64,000 nt of DNA, from assembly GCF_016629525.1 (NCBI RefSeq), contig NZ_AP024269.1, forward strand, positions 2,418,001 to 2,482,000. The letters are read 5' to 3'. Source of the stretch: Kaistia sp. 32K (GTDB lineage: Bacteria > Pseudomonadota > Alphaproteobacteria > Rhizobiales > Kaistiaceae). The notes under the pieces were generated by a model. That model searched no databases and was not told where the DNA came from. It saw nothing but the letters and a program-made list of their open reading frames with translations. The translations under genes and the position numbers were made by a program. Shown one piece after another: positions 1 through 9,326 of this stretch. Positions within the stretch are counted from its first letter, which is position 1. Each line of letters begins with the position of its first letter.

Positions 1-1103
1 TGGCGATCGAAGCGAAGGCGCCGGGGCGGTCATAGACGGCCAGGCGGATGTAGTAGCCGCCCTCATGCGCGCGCATGCCGGCCTGCTGGTACGGCTTGAG
101 CAGATGGGCGGGACGGCCGAAGGTTCCGACCACGTCGCCGCGCGCCAGATCCGCGATGTCGCTCATCACGGCCGAAGCCGTCGCATCGCCGCCGGCCCCA
201 GGACCGGCTAGCACGAGCCTGCCGACGAAATCGGCTTCGACGGCGACCGCGTTGGTGACGCCATCGACCCGCGCGATCGGCGAGGATTTCGGCACCATGG
301 TCGGATGCACGCGCTGCTCGATGCCGCTTTCGGTGCGGGTGGCGACGCCGAGAAGCTTGATCCGGTAACCCAGCTCGTCCGCCGCTTCGATATCCGCCGT
401 GGTGATCGAGCGGATGCCCTCGACATAGATGGCGTCAGCGTTGATCTCGGTGCCGAAGGCGATCGCGGTCAAAAGCGACAGCTTGTGCGCCGTGTCGAAG
501 CCGTCGACATCGAAAGTCGGGTCGGCCTCGGCATAGCCGAGACGCTGCGCTTCGGCGAGGCAGGCGTCAAAGGCGAGGCCCTCGCGCTCCATGCGCGTCA
601 GGATGTAATTGCAGGTGCCGTTCAGGATGCCATAGACGCGGCCGACCGTGTTACCGGCGAGCGACTCGCGCAGCGTCTTGATGATCGGAATGCCACCGGC
701 GGCGGCGGCCTCGAAATTCAGCGAAACGCCCTTCGCCTCGGCGCGGCGCGCGAGCTCGGTGCCATGCTTGGCGAGCAGCGCCTTGTTGGCCGTGACGACG
801 TGCTTGCCAGCATCGAGGGCGGCCCGAACCGATTCGGCTGCCGATCCGTCCGACCCGCCCATCAGCTCGACGAAGACGTCGATATCGGCGGACTTCGCCA
901 GCGCGACCGGATCCTCGAACCAGGCCACGGTGGAGAGATCGACGCCGCGATCGCGATAGCGATCGCGGGCCGTGACGGCCGTGACGGTGACGGGCCGACC
1001 GCAGCGCAGAGCCAGTTCATTGGCATGGCGCTGCGTCAGACGCAGCAGGGACGCGCCAACCGTGCCAAGACCGGCGACGCCCAAGCGAAGTGCATTGTTC
1101 ATA
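1..1103 (-). CDS. hom: Homoserine dehydrogenase (partial, C-terminus beyond left edge)
   Basis: NAD(P)-dependent enzyme that reduces aspartate semialdehyde to homoserine for threonine and methionine synthesis, in the cytoplasm. The start is the ATG at 1101-1103 (MNNALRLGVAGLG). A Rossmann motif GLGTVG lies near residue 10. The family pattern GILNGTCNYIL is followed by a stretch reading LGYAEADPTFDVDGFDTAHK, the homoserine dehydrogenase signature with its conserved Asp and Lys residues. About 367 codons are visible and end just inside the ACT domain (AVYDRPGAFA), so roughly 70 residues are missing. The gene follows a class I aminotransferase by 23 bases on the same strand, an arrangement common in Hyphomicrobiales that suggests co-transcription. 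Confidence 0.95.
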
Positions 1104-1126
1104 AATTCGCCCCAGAGGGGCCCGGC

Positions 1127-2347
1127 TCACCGCCGGGCGCTGCTGATCGGGACGACGTTGTGCAACGTTTTGTCCGCCGTTTCAAGGAAGCGACGGACAT
1201 TCCGCGCGGCCTGGCGGATCCGCTGCTCGTTCTCCACGAGCGCGATGCGGACATACTCGTCGCCATGCTCGCCGAAGCCGACGCCGGGAGCGACCGCGAC
1301 ATCGGCCTTCTCGATGAGAAGCTTCGCGAATTCCAGGCTGCCCATCGACTTGAAGGCGTCCGGAATCGGCACCCAGGCGAACATGCTGGCGCGCGGCGCC
1401 GGAATATCCCAGCCGGCGCGGCTGAAGCTGTCGACGAGAACATCGCGACGATGCTTGTAGGTCTGCCGCATCTCCTCGATGCAGTCCTGCGGGCCGTTCA
1501 GCGCCGCGGTCGCCGCCACCTGGATCGGCGTGTAGGCGCCGTAGTCGAGATAGGACTTCACCCGCGACAGCGCGGCGATCAGGCGCTCGTTGCCGACCGC
1601 GAAGCCCATGCGCCATCCGGCCATCGAATAGGTCTTCGACATCGAGGTGAACTCGACGCAGACATCCATGGCGCCCGGCACCTGCAACACGGAAGACGGC
1701 GGCACATCGTCGAAATAGATCTCGGAATAGGCGAGATCCGACAGGACGAAGAGCTCATGCTTGCGGGCGAAGGCCACGACATCGCGATAGAAATCGAGAT
1801 CCGCGACATGCGCCGTCGGGTTCGACGGATAGCAGAGCACCACGGCGAGCGGCTTCGGGATCGAATGGATCACCGCGCGTTCCATCGCGTGGAAGAACTC
1901 CGGACCCGGCTCGACCGGAACCGAGCGAATCACGCCGCCGGCCATCAGGAAGCCGAAGGCGTGGATCGGATAGCTGGGATTGGGCACCAGAATCACGTCG
2001 CCGGGCGCCGTGATCGCCTGCGCCATGTTGGCGAAGCCTTCCTTCGAGCCGATCGTCGCGACGATCTGCGTATTGGGATCGAGCTTCACGCCGAAACGGC
2101 GCTCGTAATAGGCGGCCTGCGCCTTGCGCAGCCCGTTGATGCCGCGCGACGCCGAGTAGCCGTGCACGTCGGGACGGCTCGCGGTTTCCGCAAGCTTCTG
2201 GACGATGTGGGCGGGCGTCGGAAGATCGGGGTTGCCCATGCCGAGATCGATGATATCGGCGCCGGCGGCTCGAGCGCTCGCCTTAAGCCGGTTGACCTGC
2301 TCAAAGACGTATTGCGGCAGACGCCGCACGCTGTGGAACTCGCTCAT
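1127..2347 (-). CDS. Class I/II PLP aminotransferase (AlaC / LL-DAP aminotransferase-like)
   Basis: PLP-dependent aminotransferase of 406 residues, normal length for fold type I. It starts MSEFHSVRRLPQYVFEQVN and shows the N-terminal motif DLGMGNPDLPTP. The PLP lysine sits in SMSKTYSMAGWRMGF, and the substrate arginine region is near the C-terminus (EYVRIALVENEQRIRQA). Close relatives upstream of hom in alphaproteobacteria are annotated either as LL-diaminopimelate aminotransferase or as alanine/aspartate aminotransferase, so the substrate is not settled here. The position directly ahead of hom favours aspartate-family or alanine metabolism. Confidence is high for the family and low for the substrate. 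Confidence 0.9.
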   Translation of the reverse strand: MSEFHSVRRLPQYVFEQVNRLKASARAAGADIIDLGMGNPDLPTPAHIVQKLAETASRPDVHGYSASRGINGLRKAQAAYYERRFGVKLDPNTQIVATIGSKEGFANMAQAITAPGDVILVPNPSYPIHAFGFLMAGGVIRSVPVEPGPEFFHAMERAVIHSIPKPLAVVLCYPSNPTAHVADLDFYRDVVAFARKHELFVLSDLAYSEIYFDDVPPSSVLQVPGAMDVCVEFTSMSKTYSMAGWRMGFAVGNERLIAALSRVKSYLDYGAYTPIQVAATAALNGPQDCIEEMRQTYKHRRDVLVDSFSRAGWDIPAPRASMFAWVPIPDAFKSMGSLEFAKLLIEKADVAVAPGVGFGEHGDEYVRIALVENEQRIRQAARNVRRFLETADKTLHNVVPISSARR

Positions 2348-2437
2348 CGCTCCGAATCCATCTTTCCTGGATAGTCGTTATGCGTCTCACCTGACGCAGG
2401 GCGGTTCTACACCGAACCGCAATCTAAGGAAGCACCC

Positions 2438-2836
2438 TTATTGAGGGCATTTCGTGGCGTCGGCGCCCGGTTCGCCACATCGATCCTGTATCTCGGACAA
2501 TGCTTTCTTCGCATGCGTGGCCGCGGTCTTCTCGAGAGCCGCGTTCGATGCCTCGCTCGCCTTGCGCGCCGCCTCGGCGGTGGCAGGATCGTTGTTGCCG
2601 GCCTTCGCCTTCAGGCCGGCCGTCGCCTTACTGAGCTCGTCCGCGTTCATCAGCTTGCCCGGCGGCTGGCCGCCGGCGACGTTGATGTTCGGAAAGACGC
2701 CCGCACGCTCGAGTTCCGGATCCGGCGTCGTATCAAACGTCTTGGAAATCTGCGAACAGCCGGCCAGCGTGACGGCGAGCGCCAGCGTAGCAAGGAGCGA
2801 TACGGGGCGACACCGCTTGATTCCGGTCGGTTTCAT
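2438..2836 (-). CDS. Small lipoprotein, hypothetical
   Basis: Predicted 132-residue lipoprotein. The ATG at 2834-2836 gives MKPTGIKRCRP, a hydrophobic segment and a lipobox ending LAGC, so the protein should be lipid-anchored after signal peptidase II cleavage. A TTG six codons upstream would also be in frame but adds nothing to the signal peptide. The mature part is Ala/Lys-rich and probably helical, with two Cys-containing segments near the end (DRCGEPGADATKCPQ). It is divergent from phaC (gap about 140 bases). I recognise no named family. Function unknown. Confidence 0.75.
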   Translation of the reverse strand: MKPTGIKRCRPVSLLATLALAVTLAGCSQISKTFDTTPDPELERAGVFPNINVAGGQPPGKLMNADELSKATAGLKAKAGNNDPATAEAARKASEASNAALEKTAATHAKKALSEIQDRCGEPGADATKCPQ

Positions 2837-2973
2837 GGTGAACTCATATGGCAAGTGCGTGGTAAGTGCGCTGACGAAGAGCGCATCGTATCGCTCTGCG
2901 CGCGAAGCTATTACACTCTGCGCGTCGGGGAAAGCGCAGCTTGGCCGACGACATAATGGCGTTCGGAGAAACG

Positions 2974-4809
2974 ATGGCCAACGACAGATCCGGCAACAAT
3001 ACCCGAGACACCGCCAGCGGCACCCCGATCAGCCTCGTCGTCAAAGATCCCGAGAAATTCGCCCAGAACATCGCCCGCGTGATCGAGGGCATGACGCGGG
3101 CGGCGAACGCCTTCCTGAAATCCCGCGAGGATGGCCGGCTTTCGTCTGACACCACCGACGAAATCGCCGAGGTCGTCCGCACGCTGGCCAAGGTCGTCGA
3201 ATACTGGACGGCGGAGCCCGGCCGCAGCATACAAGCGCAATCAAAGCTTTATGCGAAATATTTCGCGCTGTGGACGAGCATGATGCAGCGCATGTCCGGC
3301 GTTGCCGTCGCGCCGGTCATCGAGGCGGATCCGCGCGACAAGCGCTTCAAGGACCCGCAATGGTCGGAGAATCAGTTCTTCGACTTCCTGAAGCAGTTCT
3401 ACCTGATCACCGCGCGCTGGGCCGAGGAGATGGTCGAGGGCGCGGTCGATCTCGATCCGCATGTCCGCCTCAAGGCCGGCTTCTATGTCCGCCAGATCGC
3501 CAATGCGGTGGCGCCGTCGAACTTCCTGTTCACAAACCCGGAGATCCTGCGCGACACGCTCGATTCGAGCGCCGAGAACCTCGTGCGCGGCATGGACATG
3601 CTGGCCGAGGACATCCAGGCCGGCGACGGCGAACTGCGCATCCGCCAGTCCGACACCTCGCATTTCGCCATCGGCAAGAACCTGGCGCTCTCGCCCGGCA
3701 AGGTCATCCTGCAGAACGACGTCTGCCAGCTGATCCAGTACAAGGCGGCGACCAAGGATGTCCTGAAGCGGCCGCTGCTGATCGTGCCGCCCTGGATCAA
3801 CAAGTTCTACATCCTCGACCTCACCCCGGAAAAATCCTTCGTCAAATGGGCGGTCGAGCAGGGCCACACCGTCTTCGTCATCTCCTGGATCAATCCGGGC
3901 GAGGCACAGGCGGAGAAGAGCTTCGAGCACTACATGCGCGAGGGCATCCTCGAATCGCTCGACGCGATCGGGAAGGTCACCGGCGAAGCCGAGGTCAACG
4001 CCATCGGCTACTGCGTCGGCGGCACCCTGCTCTCCTATGCGCTCGCCTATATGGCCAGCGTCGGCGACACACGCATCGCTTCGGCGACATTGTTCGCGAC
4101 GCAGGTGGATTTCACCCATGCCGGCGATCTGAAGGTCTTCATCGACGAGGAGCAGATCGAGGCGGTCGAGAAGAAGATGAGCGTGCGCGGCTATCTGGAG
4201 GGGAAGAACATGACCGCCTCCTTCAATATGCTGCGCTCGAACGAACTGATCTGGTCCTATGTCGTGAACAACTATTTCCGCGGCAAGGAACCGATCCCGT
4301 TCGACCTGCTCTACTGGAATTCCGACGCCACGCGGATGCCGGCGGCGAACCATTCCTTCTATCTGCGCAACTGTTATCTCGACAACAAGCTGGCCGAGGG
4401 CGAACTTGCCGTCGACGGCAAGCCGCTGTCGCTCGGCGACATCACGATCCCCGTCTACAATCTGGCGACCCGCGACGACCACATCGCCCCGCCGCGCTCC
4501 GTCTTCTACGGCTCGTCCTTCTTCGGCGGCCCGGTCACCTTCGTGCTTTCCGGATCGGGCCACATCGCCGGCGTCATCAACCCGCCGTCACGCGGCAAAT
4601 ACCAGTACTGGACCGGCCCCGCCCCGCATGGCGACGGCTTCGACGCCTGGCTTGCCCGGGCCGAGGAACATCCGGGCTCCTGGTGGCCGCACTGGCAGGC
4701 CTGGATCGCGGCGCAGGACGACCGCCGGGTCAAGGCGCGCGTCGTCGGCGGCCGCAAGGTCAAGCCGATCGAGGATGCACCGGGAAGCTATGTGAAGGTG
4801 ACGGCGTAG
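2974..4809 (+). CDS. phaC: Class I poly(3-hydroxyalkanoate) synthase
   Basis: Polymerises (R)-3-hydroxyacyl-CoA into storage polyester on the surface of cytoplasmic granules. The PhaC N-terminal domain occupies about the first 270 residues, followed by an alpha/beta-hydrolase fold. The lipase-like box is GYCVGGTLL with the catalytic cysteine, the aspartate is in LATRDDHIAPP, and the histidine is in GSGHIAGVINPP. The frame is open from a TTG at 2941, but the ATG at 2974 has GGAG six bases upstream and gives 611 residues, the usual class I length. No phaA, phaB, phasin or phaR lies next to it. The gene converges on metY, with an inverted REP-like pair between them. Confidence 0.95.
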   Translation: MANDRSGNNTRDTASGTPISLVVKDPEKFAQNIARVIEGMTRAANAFLKSREDGRLSSDTTDEIAEVVRTLAKVVEYWTAEPGRSIQAQSKLYAKYFALWTSMMQRMSGVAVAPVIEADPRDKRFKDPQWSENQFFDFLKQFYLITARWAEEMVEGAVDLDPHVRLKAGFYVRQIANAVAPSNFLFTNPEILRDTLDSSAENLVRGMDMLAEDIQAGDGELRIRQSDTSHFAIGKNLALSPGKVILQNDVCQLIQYKAATKDVLKRPLLIVPPWINKFYILDLTPEKSFVKWAVEQGHTVFVISWINPGEAQAEKSFEHYMREGILESLDAIGKVTGEAEVNAIGYCVGGTLLSYALAYMASVGDTRIASATLFATQVDFTHAGDLKVFIDEEQIEAVEKKMSVRGYLEGKNMTASFNMLRSNELIWSYVVNNYFRGKEPIPFDLLYWNSDATRMPAANHSFYLRNCYLDNKLAEGELAVDGKPLSLGDITIPVYNLATRDDHIAPPRSVFYGSSFFGGPVTFVLSGSGHIAGVINPPSRGKYQYWTGPAPHGDGFDAWLARAEEHPGSWWPHWQAWIAAQDDRRVKARVVGGRKVKPIEDAPGSYVKVTA

Positions 4810-4840
4810 CGATCGCAGACGATTCACGCCGAAGGAAGAG

Positions 4841-5006
4841 CCCTCACCCAACCCTCTCCCGCAAGCGGGCGAGGGCTTTGGGCAGGCGCGCTTCATGACG
4901 AGCGCGCCCGCCGCGAATACGCCAGCAAATCGGTAGCGCAGCAAAAAGCACAGCGGATCGACCGGCAAGGCCGCCTCCCTCTCCCGCGTGCGGGAGAGGG
5001 TTAGGG
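4841..5006. repeat. Inverted pair of REP-like palindromes
   Basis: Two GC-rich palindromes in opposite orientation lie between the convergent phaC and metY genes. The first (about 4841-4876) contains CCTCTCCCGCAAGCGGGCG. The second (about 4976-5006) contains CTCCCGCGTGCGGGAGAGG followed by TTAGGG. Reversed, the second matches the CCCTAACCCTCTCCCGC style of the first. They are about 100 bases apart. Such elements are common between convergent genes in alphaproteobacteria and can act as bidirectional transcription barriers or mRNA stabilisers. That role is inferred. Confidence 0.7.
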
Positions 5007-5026
5007 TCTACCCGAAAGACCGCGGA

Positions 5027-6313
5027 TCAGGTGCCGGCGAGCGCCTGCTCCAGATCGGCGATGATGTCTTCCTTGTCCTCGATGCCGACCGACAGGCGGA
5101 CGACGTCGGGGCCGGCTCCGGCAACAACCTTCTGCGCATCGCTCAGCTGGCGGTGCGTGGTCGAAGCGGGATGGATGATCAGCGAACGCGTGTCGCCGAT
5201 ATTGGCGAGATGCGAGAACAGCTTCACCGTCGAGACGACCTTGACGCCGGCGTCATAGCCGCCCTTGAGACCAAAGGTCAGCACCGCGCCGGCTCCCTTC
5301 GGCACATAGCGGCGGGCCAGATTGTGGTAGCGGTCGCCCGGCAGGCCGGCATAGCTGACCCAGGCGACGGCCGGATGGTCGATCAGGAATTCCGCCACGG
5401 CGCGCGCATTGTCCGAATGCCTCTGCATGCGCAGCGGCAGCGTCTCGATGCCGGTCAGGATCAGGAACGAGTTCTGCGGCGAGATCGCCGGGCCGAGATC
5501 GCGCAGGCCAAGCACGCGGCAGGCGATCGCGAAAGCGAAATTGCCGAAGGTCTCGGCCAGCACGACGCCGTTATATTCCGGCAGCGGCTGCGACAGCTTC
5601 GGATAGCGCGACTCGCGCGTCCAGTTGAAGCGACCACCGTCGACAATCACGCCGCCCATCGAATTGCCGTGGCCGCCGAGGAACTTGGTCAGCGAGTGCA
5701 CGACGATGTCGGCGCCATGCTCGAACGGCTTGCAGAGGTAGGGCGTCGCCAGCGTGTTGTCGACGATCAGCGGCACGCCGGCGCGCTTGGCGACCGCGGC
5801 GATGGCGGCGATGTCGATGACGATACCGCCGGGATTGGCGATCGATTCGATGAAGATCGCCTTGGTCTTCGGCGTGATCGCCCGCTCGAACGAGCCGATG
5901 TCATCGGGATCAGCCCAGACGACGTTCCAGCCGAAGCTCTTGAACGAATGGTTGAACTGGTTGATCGAGCCGCCATAGAGCTTCGACGAGGCGATGAACT
6001 CGTCACCGGGCTGCAGCAGCGTGTGGAAGACGAGCAGCTGCGCGGCATGGCCGGACGCGACCGCGAGCGCGGCGGTGCCGCCTTCGAGCGCCGCGATGCG
6101 CTCCTCGAGCACGGCCGTGGTCGGGTTGGTGATGCGGGTATAGATGTTGCCGAAGGCCTGCAGGCCGAACAGCGACGCCGCATGGTCGACATCGTCGAAG
6201 ACGAAGGAGGTCGTCTGGTAGATCGGGGTGATGCGAGCGCCGGTGGTCGGATCGGGTTGCGCGCCGGCATGGACGGCAAGCGTTGCGAAACCGGGCAGCC
6301 TGTCTTCGGACAT
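5027..6313 (-). CDS. metY: O-acetylhomoserine sulfhydrylase / aminocarboxypropyltransferase
   Basis: PLP enzyme of the Cys/Met metabolism family that makes homocysteine (or methionine with methanethiol) from O-acetylhomoserine. The start at 6311-6313 ([12 protein letters not shown]) is chosen because GGAGGAG lies just upstream. A longer frame exists but has no family sequence. The length is 428 residues, typical for MetY. Visible features are the N-terminal THAGAQPD-like segment, the substrate loop [14 protein letters not shown], and the PLP lysine in [17 protein letters not shown]. The 160-base leader was read for SAM-II, SAH or SAM-V type riboswitches and no convincing match was seen. With hom nearby, the region covers successive steps of methionine synthesis. 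Confidence 0.95.
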   Translation of the reverse strand: MSEDRLPGFATLAVHAGAQPDPTTGARITPIYQTTSFVFDDVDHAASLFGLQAFGNIYTRITNPTTAVLEERIAALEGGTAALAVASGHAAQLLVFHTLLQPGDEFIASSKLYGGSINQFNHSFKSFGWNVVWADPDDIGSFERAITPKTKAIFIESIANPGGIVIDIAAIAAVAKRAGVPLIVDNTLATPYLCKPFEHGADIVVHSLTKFLGGHGNSMGGVIVDGGRFNWTRESRYPKLSQPLPEYNGVVLAETFGNFAFAIACRVLGLRDLGPAISPQNSFLILTGIETLPLRMQRHSDNARAVAEFLIDHPAVAWVSYAGLPGDRYHNLARRYVPKGAGAVLTFGLKGGYDAGVKVVSTVKLFSHLANIGDTRSLIIHPASTTHRQLSDAQKVVAGAGPDVVRLSVGIEDKEDIIADLEQALAGT

Positions 6314-6473
6314 TTTGATCTCCTCCATCCTCATTTCAGGATTGTCTTCATATCGGGATCGTCTTCGGCCATCCGCTGACGGCCGTCTGCAACGGTGAGC
6401 CGCCGCGATCCCGCCCGAGCGGCGCATTTCGCGACACGGCAAAATCCATCCGGCCGGCTGGCCGGCAGCCGCC

Positions 6474-6902
6474 TCAGCCGATCAGGCGCGGACGCTCGAT
6501 CGCCGGGCAACGGTCCATCACGACGCGAATGCCATGCGCCTCCAGACGGGCCGCCTCGGCATCGTTGCGGATACCGAGCTGAAGCCACACGACCTTCGGC
6601 AGGACCGGCAGCGCCAAAACCTCGTCGACGACGCCGCCGATGGCGGCGGCATTGCGGAAGACGTCGACCATGTCGATCGGCACCGGAACATCGGCGAGCC
6701 GCGCATAGACCATCCGGCCGAACAGCTCGCGGCCGGCGATGCCGGGATGGATCGGATAGGTCTCGTAGCCCGAGGCCGTCAGATAGCCGAGCACGCCATG
6801 GCTCGGCCGGGTCGCGTTGGGGCTGGCGCCGATCACCGCGATGGTCCGCGTCTCCTGCAGGATCTCGCGGAGATAGGCATCCTCGTAGCGATCGTGGTTC
6901 AT
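6474..6902 (-). CDS. CoA-binding protein (YccU-like)
   Basis: Small Rossmann-fold CoA-binding domain protein of 142 residues. The nucleotide motif appears at AVIGASPNATRPSHGV, followed by GYLTASGYETYPIHPGI and a late motif KVVWLQLGIRNDAEA. The family resembles the CoA-binding domain of succinyl-CoA synthetase but stands alone, and its physiological role is generally unknown. It is the last gene of a tight group (VOC protein, SH3-like exported protein, this gene), starting 4 bases after the previous stop. Co-transcription is likely. The link to metY 160 bases downstream is uncertain. Confidence 0.85.
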   Translation of the reverse strand: MNHDRYEDAYLREILQETRTIAVIGASPNATRPSHGVLGYLTASGYETYPIHPGIAGRELFGRMVYARLADVPVPIDMVDVFRNAAAIGGVVDEVLALPVLPKVVWLQLGIRNDAEAARLEAHGIRVVMDRCPAIERPRLIG

Positions 6903-6906
6903 GCCG

Positions 6907-7713
6907 TCAGAGCCCCGGAACGATCACGGCCGTCACGGCCCATTTCCCGTCGACTTTGCCATAGCAGACGCTGGTCGCCTGGAAGCCGCGCGAGATGTCG
7001 TTCGTCGCGTAGCCGGTCTTTCCGGAGGGCAGTGCCACCGAATACCAGTCCGCGCTGCCGTCCTCGCCTTCGACCGACCCTTCCAGGAAGGGCACGATCG
7101 TGTCTTCGGGCAAGGTCGCGAGCACCGCCGCCGTCTCGTTCGGCTTGTCACGGAATTCCGTGCTCTCCGACAGGATCCAGAGATTGCTAGCCGGCACACC
7201 GGCCGCGTCCGCCACGGCGAGCGCCTTGTCGCGATCGAAGACCGGCTCGGCCGGCGAACAGATGGCGCCGTTGGCCGTCTTCGAGTGCCCCAGCGTGCCC
7301 TGGTCCAGCGCGTTGCCGAACAGGTCCACCACGAGGCCGTCAAGGTCCTCGCGGCTATAGTCGACATCGCCCGTCGCCGTCAGCGCCGCCGCATTGTCGA
7401 GCCGGTCGCCGCCGGGCCGCTTTTCCGGATCGGACAAGGCCGCGGGCGGCGTCGCGTCGGGGAAGCCGATCATCGGCGAATAGATCTTCACCTCTGGCGC
7501 CGCGCTCGCCTTCAGCGTCGCGACGTCGCCGACCTCGATCGCCTTCTTCAGCGTCTCCACCAGGGCCGCCAGCTCCGGATCATCGGTTCCGGAGGTGTCA
7601 TAGGTGACGGAGAGCGCCTCATAGGGCTTCGGCTCCGGATCGGCGGAAAAGGCAGCCGGCGTCGAGAGGAGCATTGCCGCGCAGGCGGCGGTGGCGAGGA
7701 AAAGCGTCTTCAT
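6907..7713 (-). CDS. Exported protein with C-terminal SH3-like domain
   Basis: 268-residue secreted protein, start MKTLFLATAACAAMLL, with a Sec signal peptide probably cleaved after AFSA. The middle (residues about 35-150) is an acidic domain I do not recognise. Residues about 180-235 (LSESTEFRDKPNETAAVLATL ... DWYSVALPSGKTGYA) look like a bacterial SH3 domain of the kind that binds cell-wall or protein partners. The start overlaps the upstream VOC gene stop by 4 bases, so the two are translationally coupled. Function unknown; a periplasmic or surface role is inferred. Confidence 0.75.
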   Translation of the reverse strand: MKTLFLATAACAAMLLSTPAAFSADPEPKPYEALSVTYDTSGTDDPELAALVETLKKAIEVGDVATLKASAAPEVKIYSPMIGFPDATPPAALSDPEKRPGGDRLDNAAALTATGDVDYSREDLDGLVVDLFGNALDQGTLGHSKTANGAICSPAEPVFDRDKALAVADAAGVPASNLWILSESTEFRDKPNETAAVLATLPEDTIVPFLEGSVEGEDGSADWYSVALPSGKTGYATNDISRGFQATSVCYGKVDGKWAVTAVIVPGL

Positions 7714-8159
7714 GACTGCGGTCCAGGAAGAACGGGGCGTCCCGCCTCGTCGAATGGCAGGAATGGATTGTAGGCCACTTCCCAGAGATGACCATCCAGA
7801 TCCGCGAAATAACCGGAATAGCCGCCCCAGAAGACCTTTGTCGCTTCCTTCACGATGCGGGCTCCGCAGGCAACGGCATGCGCCAGCGCGGCATCGACTT
7901 CCGCCTCGCTGCCGACATTGTGCGCCAGCGTCACGGCGCGGAATCCGTCGCCCGCCGGCGCCACATGGGCGTCGTCGGCGAGCGCGTTGCGCTGGAACAG
8001 CGCCAGCACCACGCCGGAAAGCTGGAAAAAGGTGATCGCTTCCTGGCTGGCGGAGGACGCCTGCCAGCCGAGCGCCTCGTAGAATGCGCGGGCTTTCGGC
8101 ACGTTGGCGACGCCGAGCGTCACGATGCTGAGCCTTGGTGCGAGGCCTGTCGTCGTCAT
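7710..8159 (-). CDS. VOC family protein (glyoxalase/bleomycin-resistance fold)
   Basis: 149-residue vicinal-oxygen-chelate protein. The N-terminal half reads SIVTLGVANVPKARAFYEALGW, a typical beta-alpha-beta start, and the C-terminal half ends with GYSGYFADLDGHLWEVAYNPF, where the Glu is a usual metal ligand. The ligand set is incomplete: the first position has no His or Glu, so catalysis is uncertain. It is the first gene of the VOC/SH3/CoA-binding group and overlaps the next start by 4 bases. It could be a lyase, dioxygenase-like or binding protein; the family is sure, the substrate is not. Confidence 0.85.
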   Translation of the reverse strand: MTTTGLAPRLSIVTLGVANVPKARAFYEALGWQASSASQEAITFFQLSGVVLALFQRNALADDAHVAPAGDGFRAVTLAHNVGSEAEVDAALAHAVACGARIVKEATKVFWGGYSGYFADLDGHLWEVAYNPFLPFDEAGRPVLPGPQS

Positions 8160-8361
8160 ATGGTCTTCCCCGTCACAATCCGGCCGGCAGCATAGCGGAT
8201 CGCCCGGCCGGGTACAGGGGCTCGTCGCCCTGATCCACCACGAGCCGGCTCAGGCCCCGGCCTGACGAAGCGGCGAGGCGACTGCCTGTGCAAGCCCCCC
8301 TCCCCGCGTCCTGGCCGATTCCGCGGAGTCAGCCAGGCCGGAGGATCTTCAGGCGCTGCGA

Positions 8362-8475
8362 CTATTGGGCGCCGATCAGGAACGCGAAGGCGAGCGCCGC
8401 GCCGAGGAGCACCACAACCACACCCACCCGGAACAGCGGGTGCTTCCAAACTTCATACATAACGACTTGCCCCAT
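8362..8475 (-). CDS. Small single-pass membrane protein, hypothetical
   Basis: A 37-codon frame starting at the ATG at 8473-8475 (MGQVVMYEVWKHPLF) encodes a short charged N-terminus followed by one hydrophobic segment of about 20 residues (VGVVVVLLGAALAFAFLIG). A second in-frame ATG at 8458-8460 gives a 32-residue form. The W-K-H-P pattern before a single helix is like many small inner-membrane proteins. The ribosome-binding site is weak, and expression would need proof. Confidence 0.4.
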   Translation of the reverse strand: MGQVVMYEVWKHPLFRVGVVVVLLGAALAFAFLIGAQ

Positions 8476-8676
8476 CTTCTGCCTGCCGGGTCGCTCAACC
8501 GCAGATCGCAGCGCGCCCCGCTCTCGCACCATGCTTGGCAGGCGACGCGACATCGGGCAAGGGCGAGGCTCGCGGCGACGCCTCAATTCACCACTATGCT
8601 TTACGGAGATCGAACCACGCGCAGGAGCACGCGAAGGCGGCAAAGGACCTCAAAGCCCGTCCGGAAATGCGGATTT

Positions 8677-8700
8677 GATGCGGTATAATATTACCGTATC
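8677..8700. promoter_or_regulatory. 24-bp imperfect palindrome, possible operator
   Basis: The sequence has arms GATGCGGTA and TACCGTATC around an AT centre, with nine of twelve positions pairing. The core includes TATAAT at 8684-8689. It lies about 50 bases upstream of the predicted rplM -35 box and about 200 bases upstream of the divergent small gene. The form is like a dimeric repressor site. No regulator can be named from the sequence. Confidence 0.4.
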
Positions 8701-8752
8701 AATAAAGCATTGATTTTGCTGCCGTTTTCCGAGACTCGTCTTTTCCGGTTCG

Positions 8753-8781
8753 CTTGACGGAATCTCGCACGCAGGCTACAC
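8753..8781 (+). promoter_or_regulatory. Predicted promoter of rplM-rpsI
   Basis: CTTGAC at 8753-8758 and CTACAC at 8776-8781 are separated by 17 bases. This -35/-10 pair matches the style of strong alphaproteobacterial housekeeping and ribosomal promoters. It is about 80 bases ahead of the rplM start. Predicted only. Confidence 0.55.
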
Positions 8782-8859
8782 ACCGCCACGAACGACAGGG
8801 CCCCGTGTCCTGTTGCCTCTAATCCTGCCCGATCCGGGCACGAGAAAACGAGTTCAACA

Positions 8860-9324
8860 ATGAGCACCATTTCCACCAAGCCGGCGGATGTCGAGAAGAA
8901 GTGGATTCTGATCGACGCTGAAGGGCTGGTCGTTGGCCGTCTCGCCGTGATCGTGGCGAACCGTCTGCGCGGCAAGCACAAGGCCAGCTTCACTCCGCAT
9001 GTCGACGACGGCGACAACGTCATCGTCATCAATGCCGACAAGGTCGTCTTCACGGGCGCCAAGTACACGGACAAGCGCTACTACTGGCACACCGGCTATG
9101 TCGGTGGCATCAAGGAGCGCAGCCCCCGCCAGATCATCGAGGGCAAGTTCCCCGAGCGCGTTCTGGAGAAGGCTGTCGAGCGCATGATCCCCGAGGGTCC
9201 GCTCGGCCGTCGCCAGCTGAAGAACCTCCGCGTCTATGGCGGCTCGACGCATCCGCATGAGGCTCAGCAGCCGGAAGTGCTCGACGTCGGCGCCCTGAAT
9301 GCCAAGAACAAGAGGATTGCCTGA
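8860..9324 (+). CDS. rplM: 50S ribosomal protein L13
   Basis: Structural protein of the large ribosomal subunit, 154 residues. The family core is clear: [16 protein letters not shown] near the N-terminus, [40 protein letters not shown], and the C-terminal [18 protein letters not shown]. It is followed 2 bases later by rpsI, the near-universal bacterial pair, and both are presumably driven by the promoter at 8753-8781. Confidence 0.98.
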   Translation: MSTISTKPADVEKKWILIDAEGLVVGRLAVIVANRLRGKHKASFTPHVDDGDNVIVINADKVVFTGAKYTDKRYYWHTGYVGGIKERSPRQIIEGKFPERVLEKAVERMIPEGPLGRRQLKNLRVYGGSTHPHEAQQPEVLDVGALNAKNKRIA

Positions 9325-9326
9325 AC

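Larger units (their letters stand above)
8476..8859. other. Intergenic region upstream of rplM
   Basis: About 380 bases without a supported gene, between a small membrane protein gene and rplM, which are divergent. It contains a 24-bp imperfect palindrome (8677-8700) in an AT-rich patch and a good ribosomal-type promoter (8753-8781). The stretch 8160-8361 on the other side of the small gene holds nothing I can support. Confidence 0.6.

Noticed and set aside
305..2374. 689-codon open frame on the plus strand
   Set aside because: Antisense to hom and the aminotransferase; Arg/Asp/Gly-rich shadow caused by high GC at third positions, with no family motif.
6314..6473. Riboswitch (SAM-II, SAM-V or SAH) before metY
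   Set aside because: Leader read on the minus strand; none of the conserved cores or pseudoknot patterns is visible.
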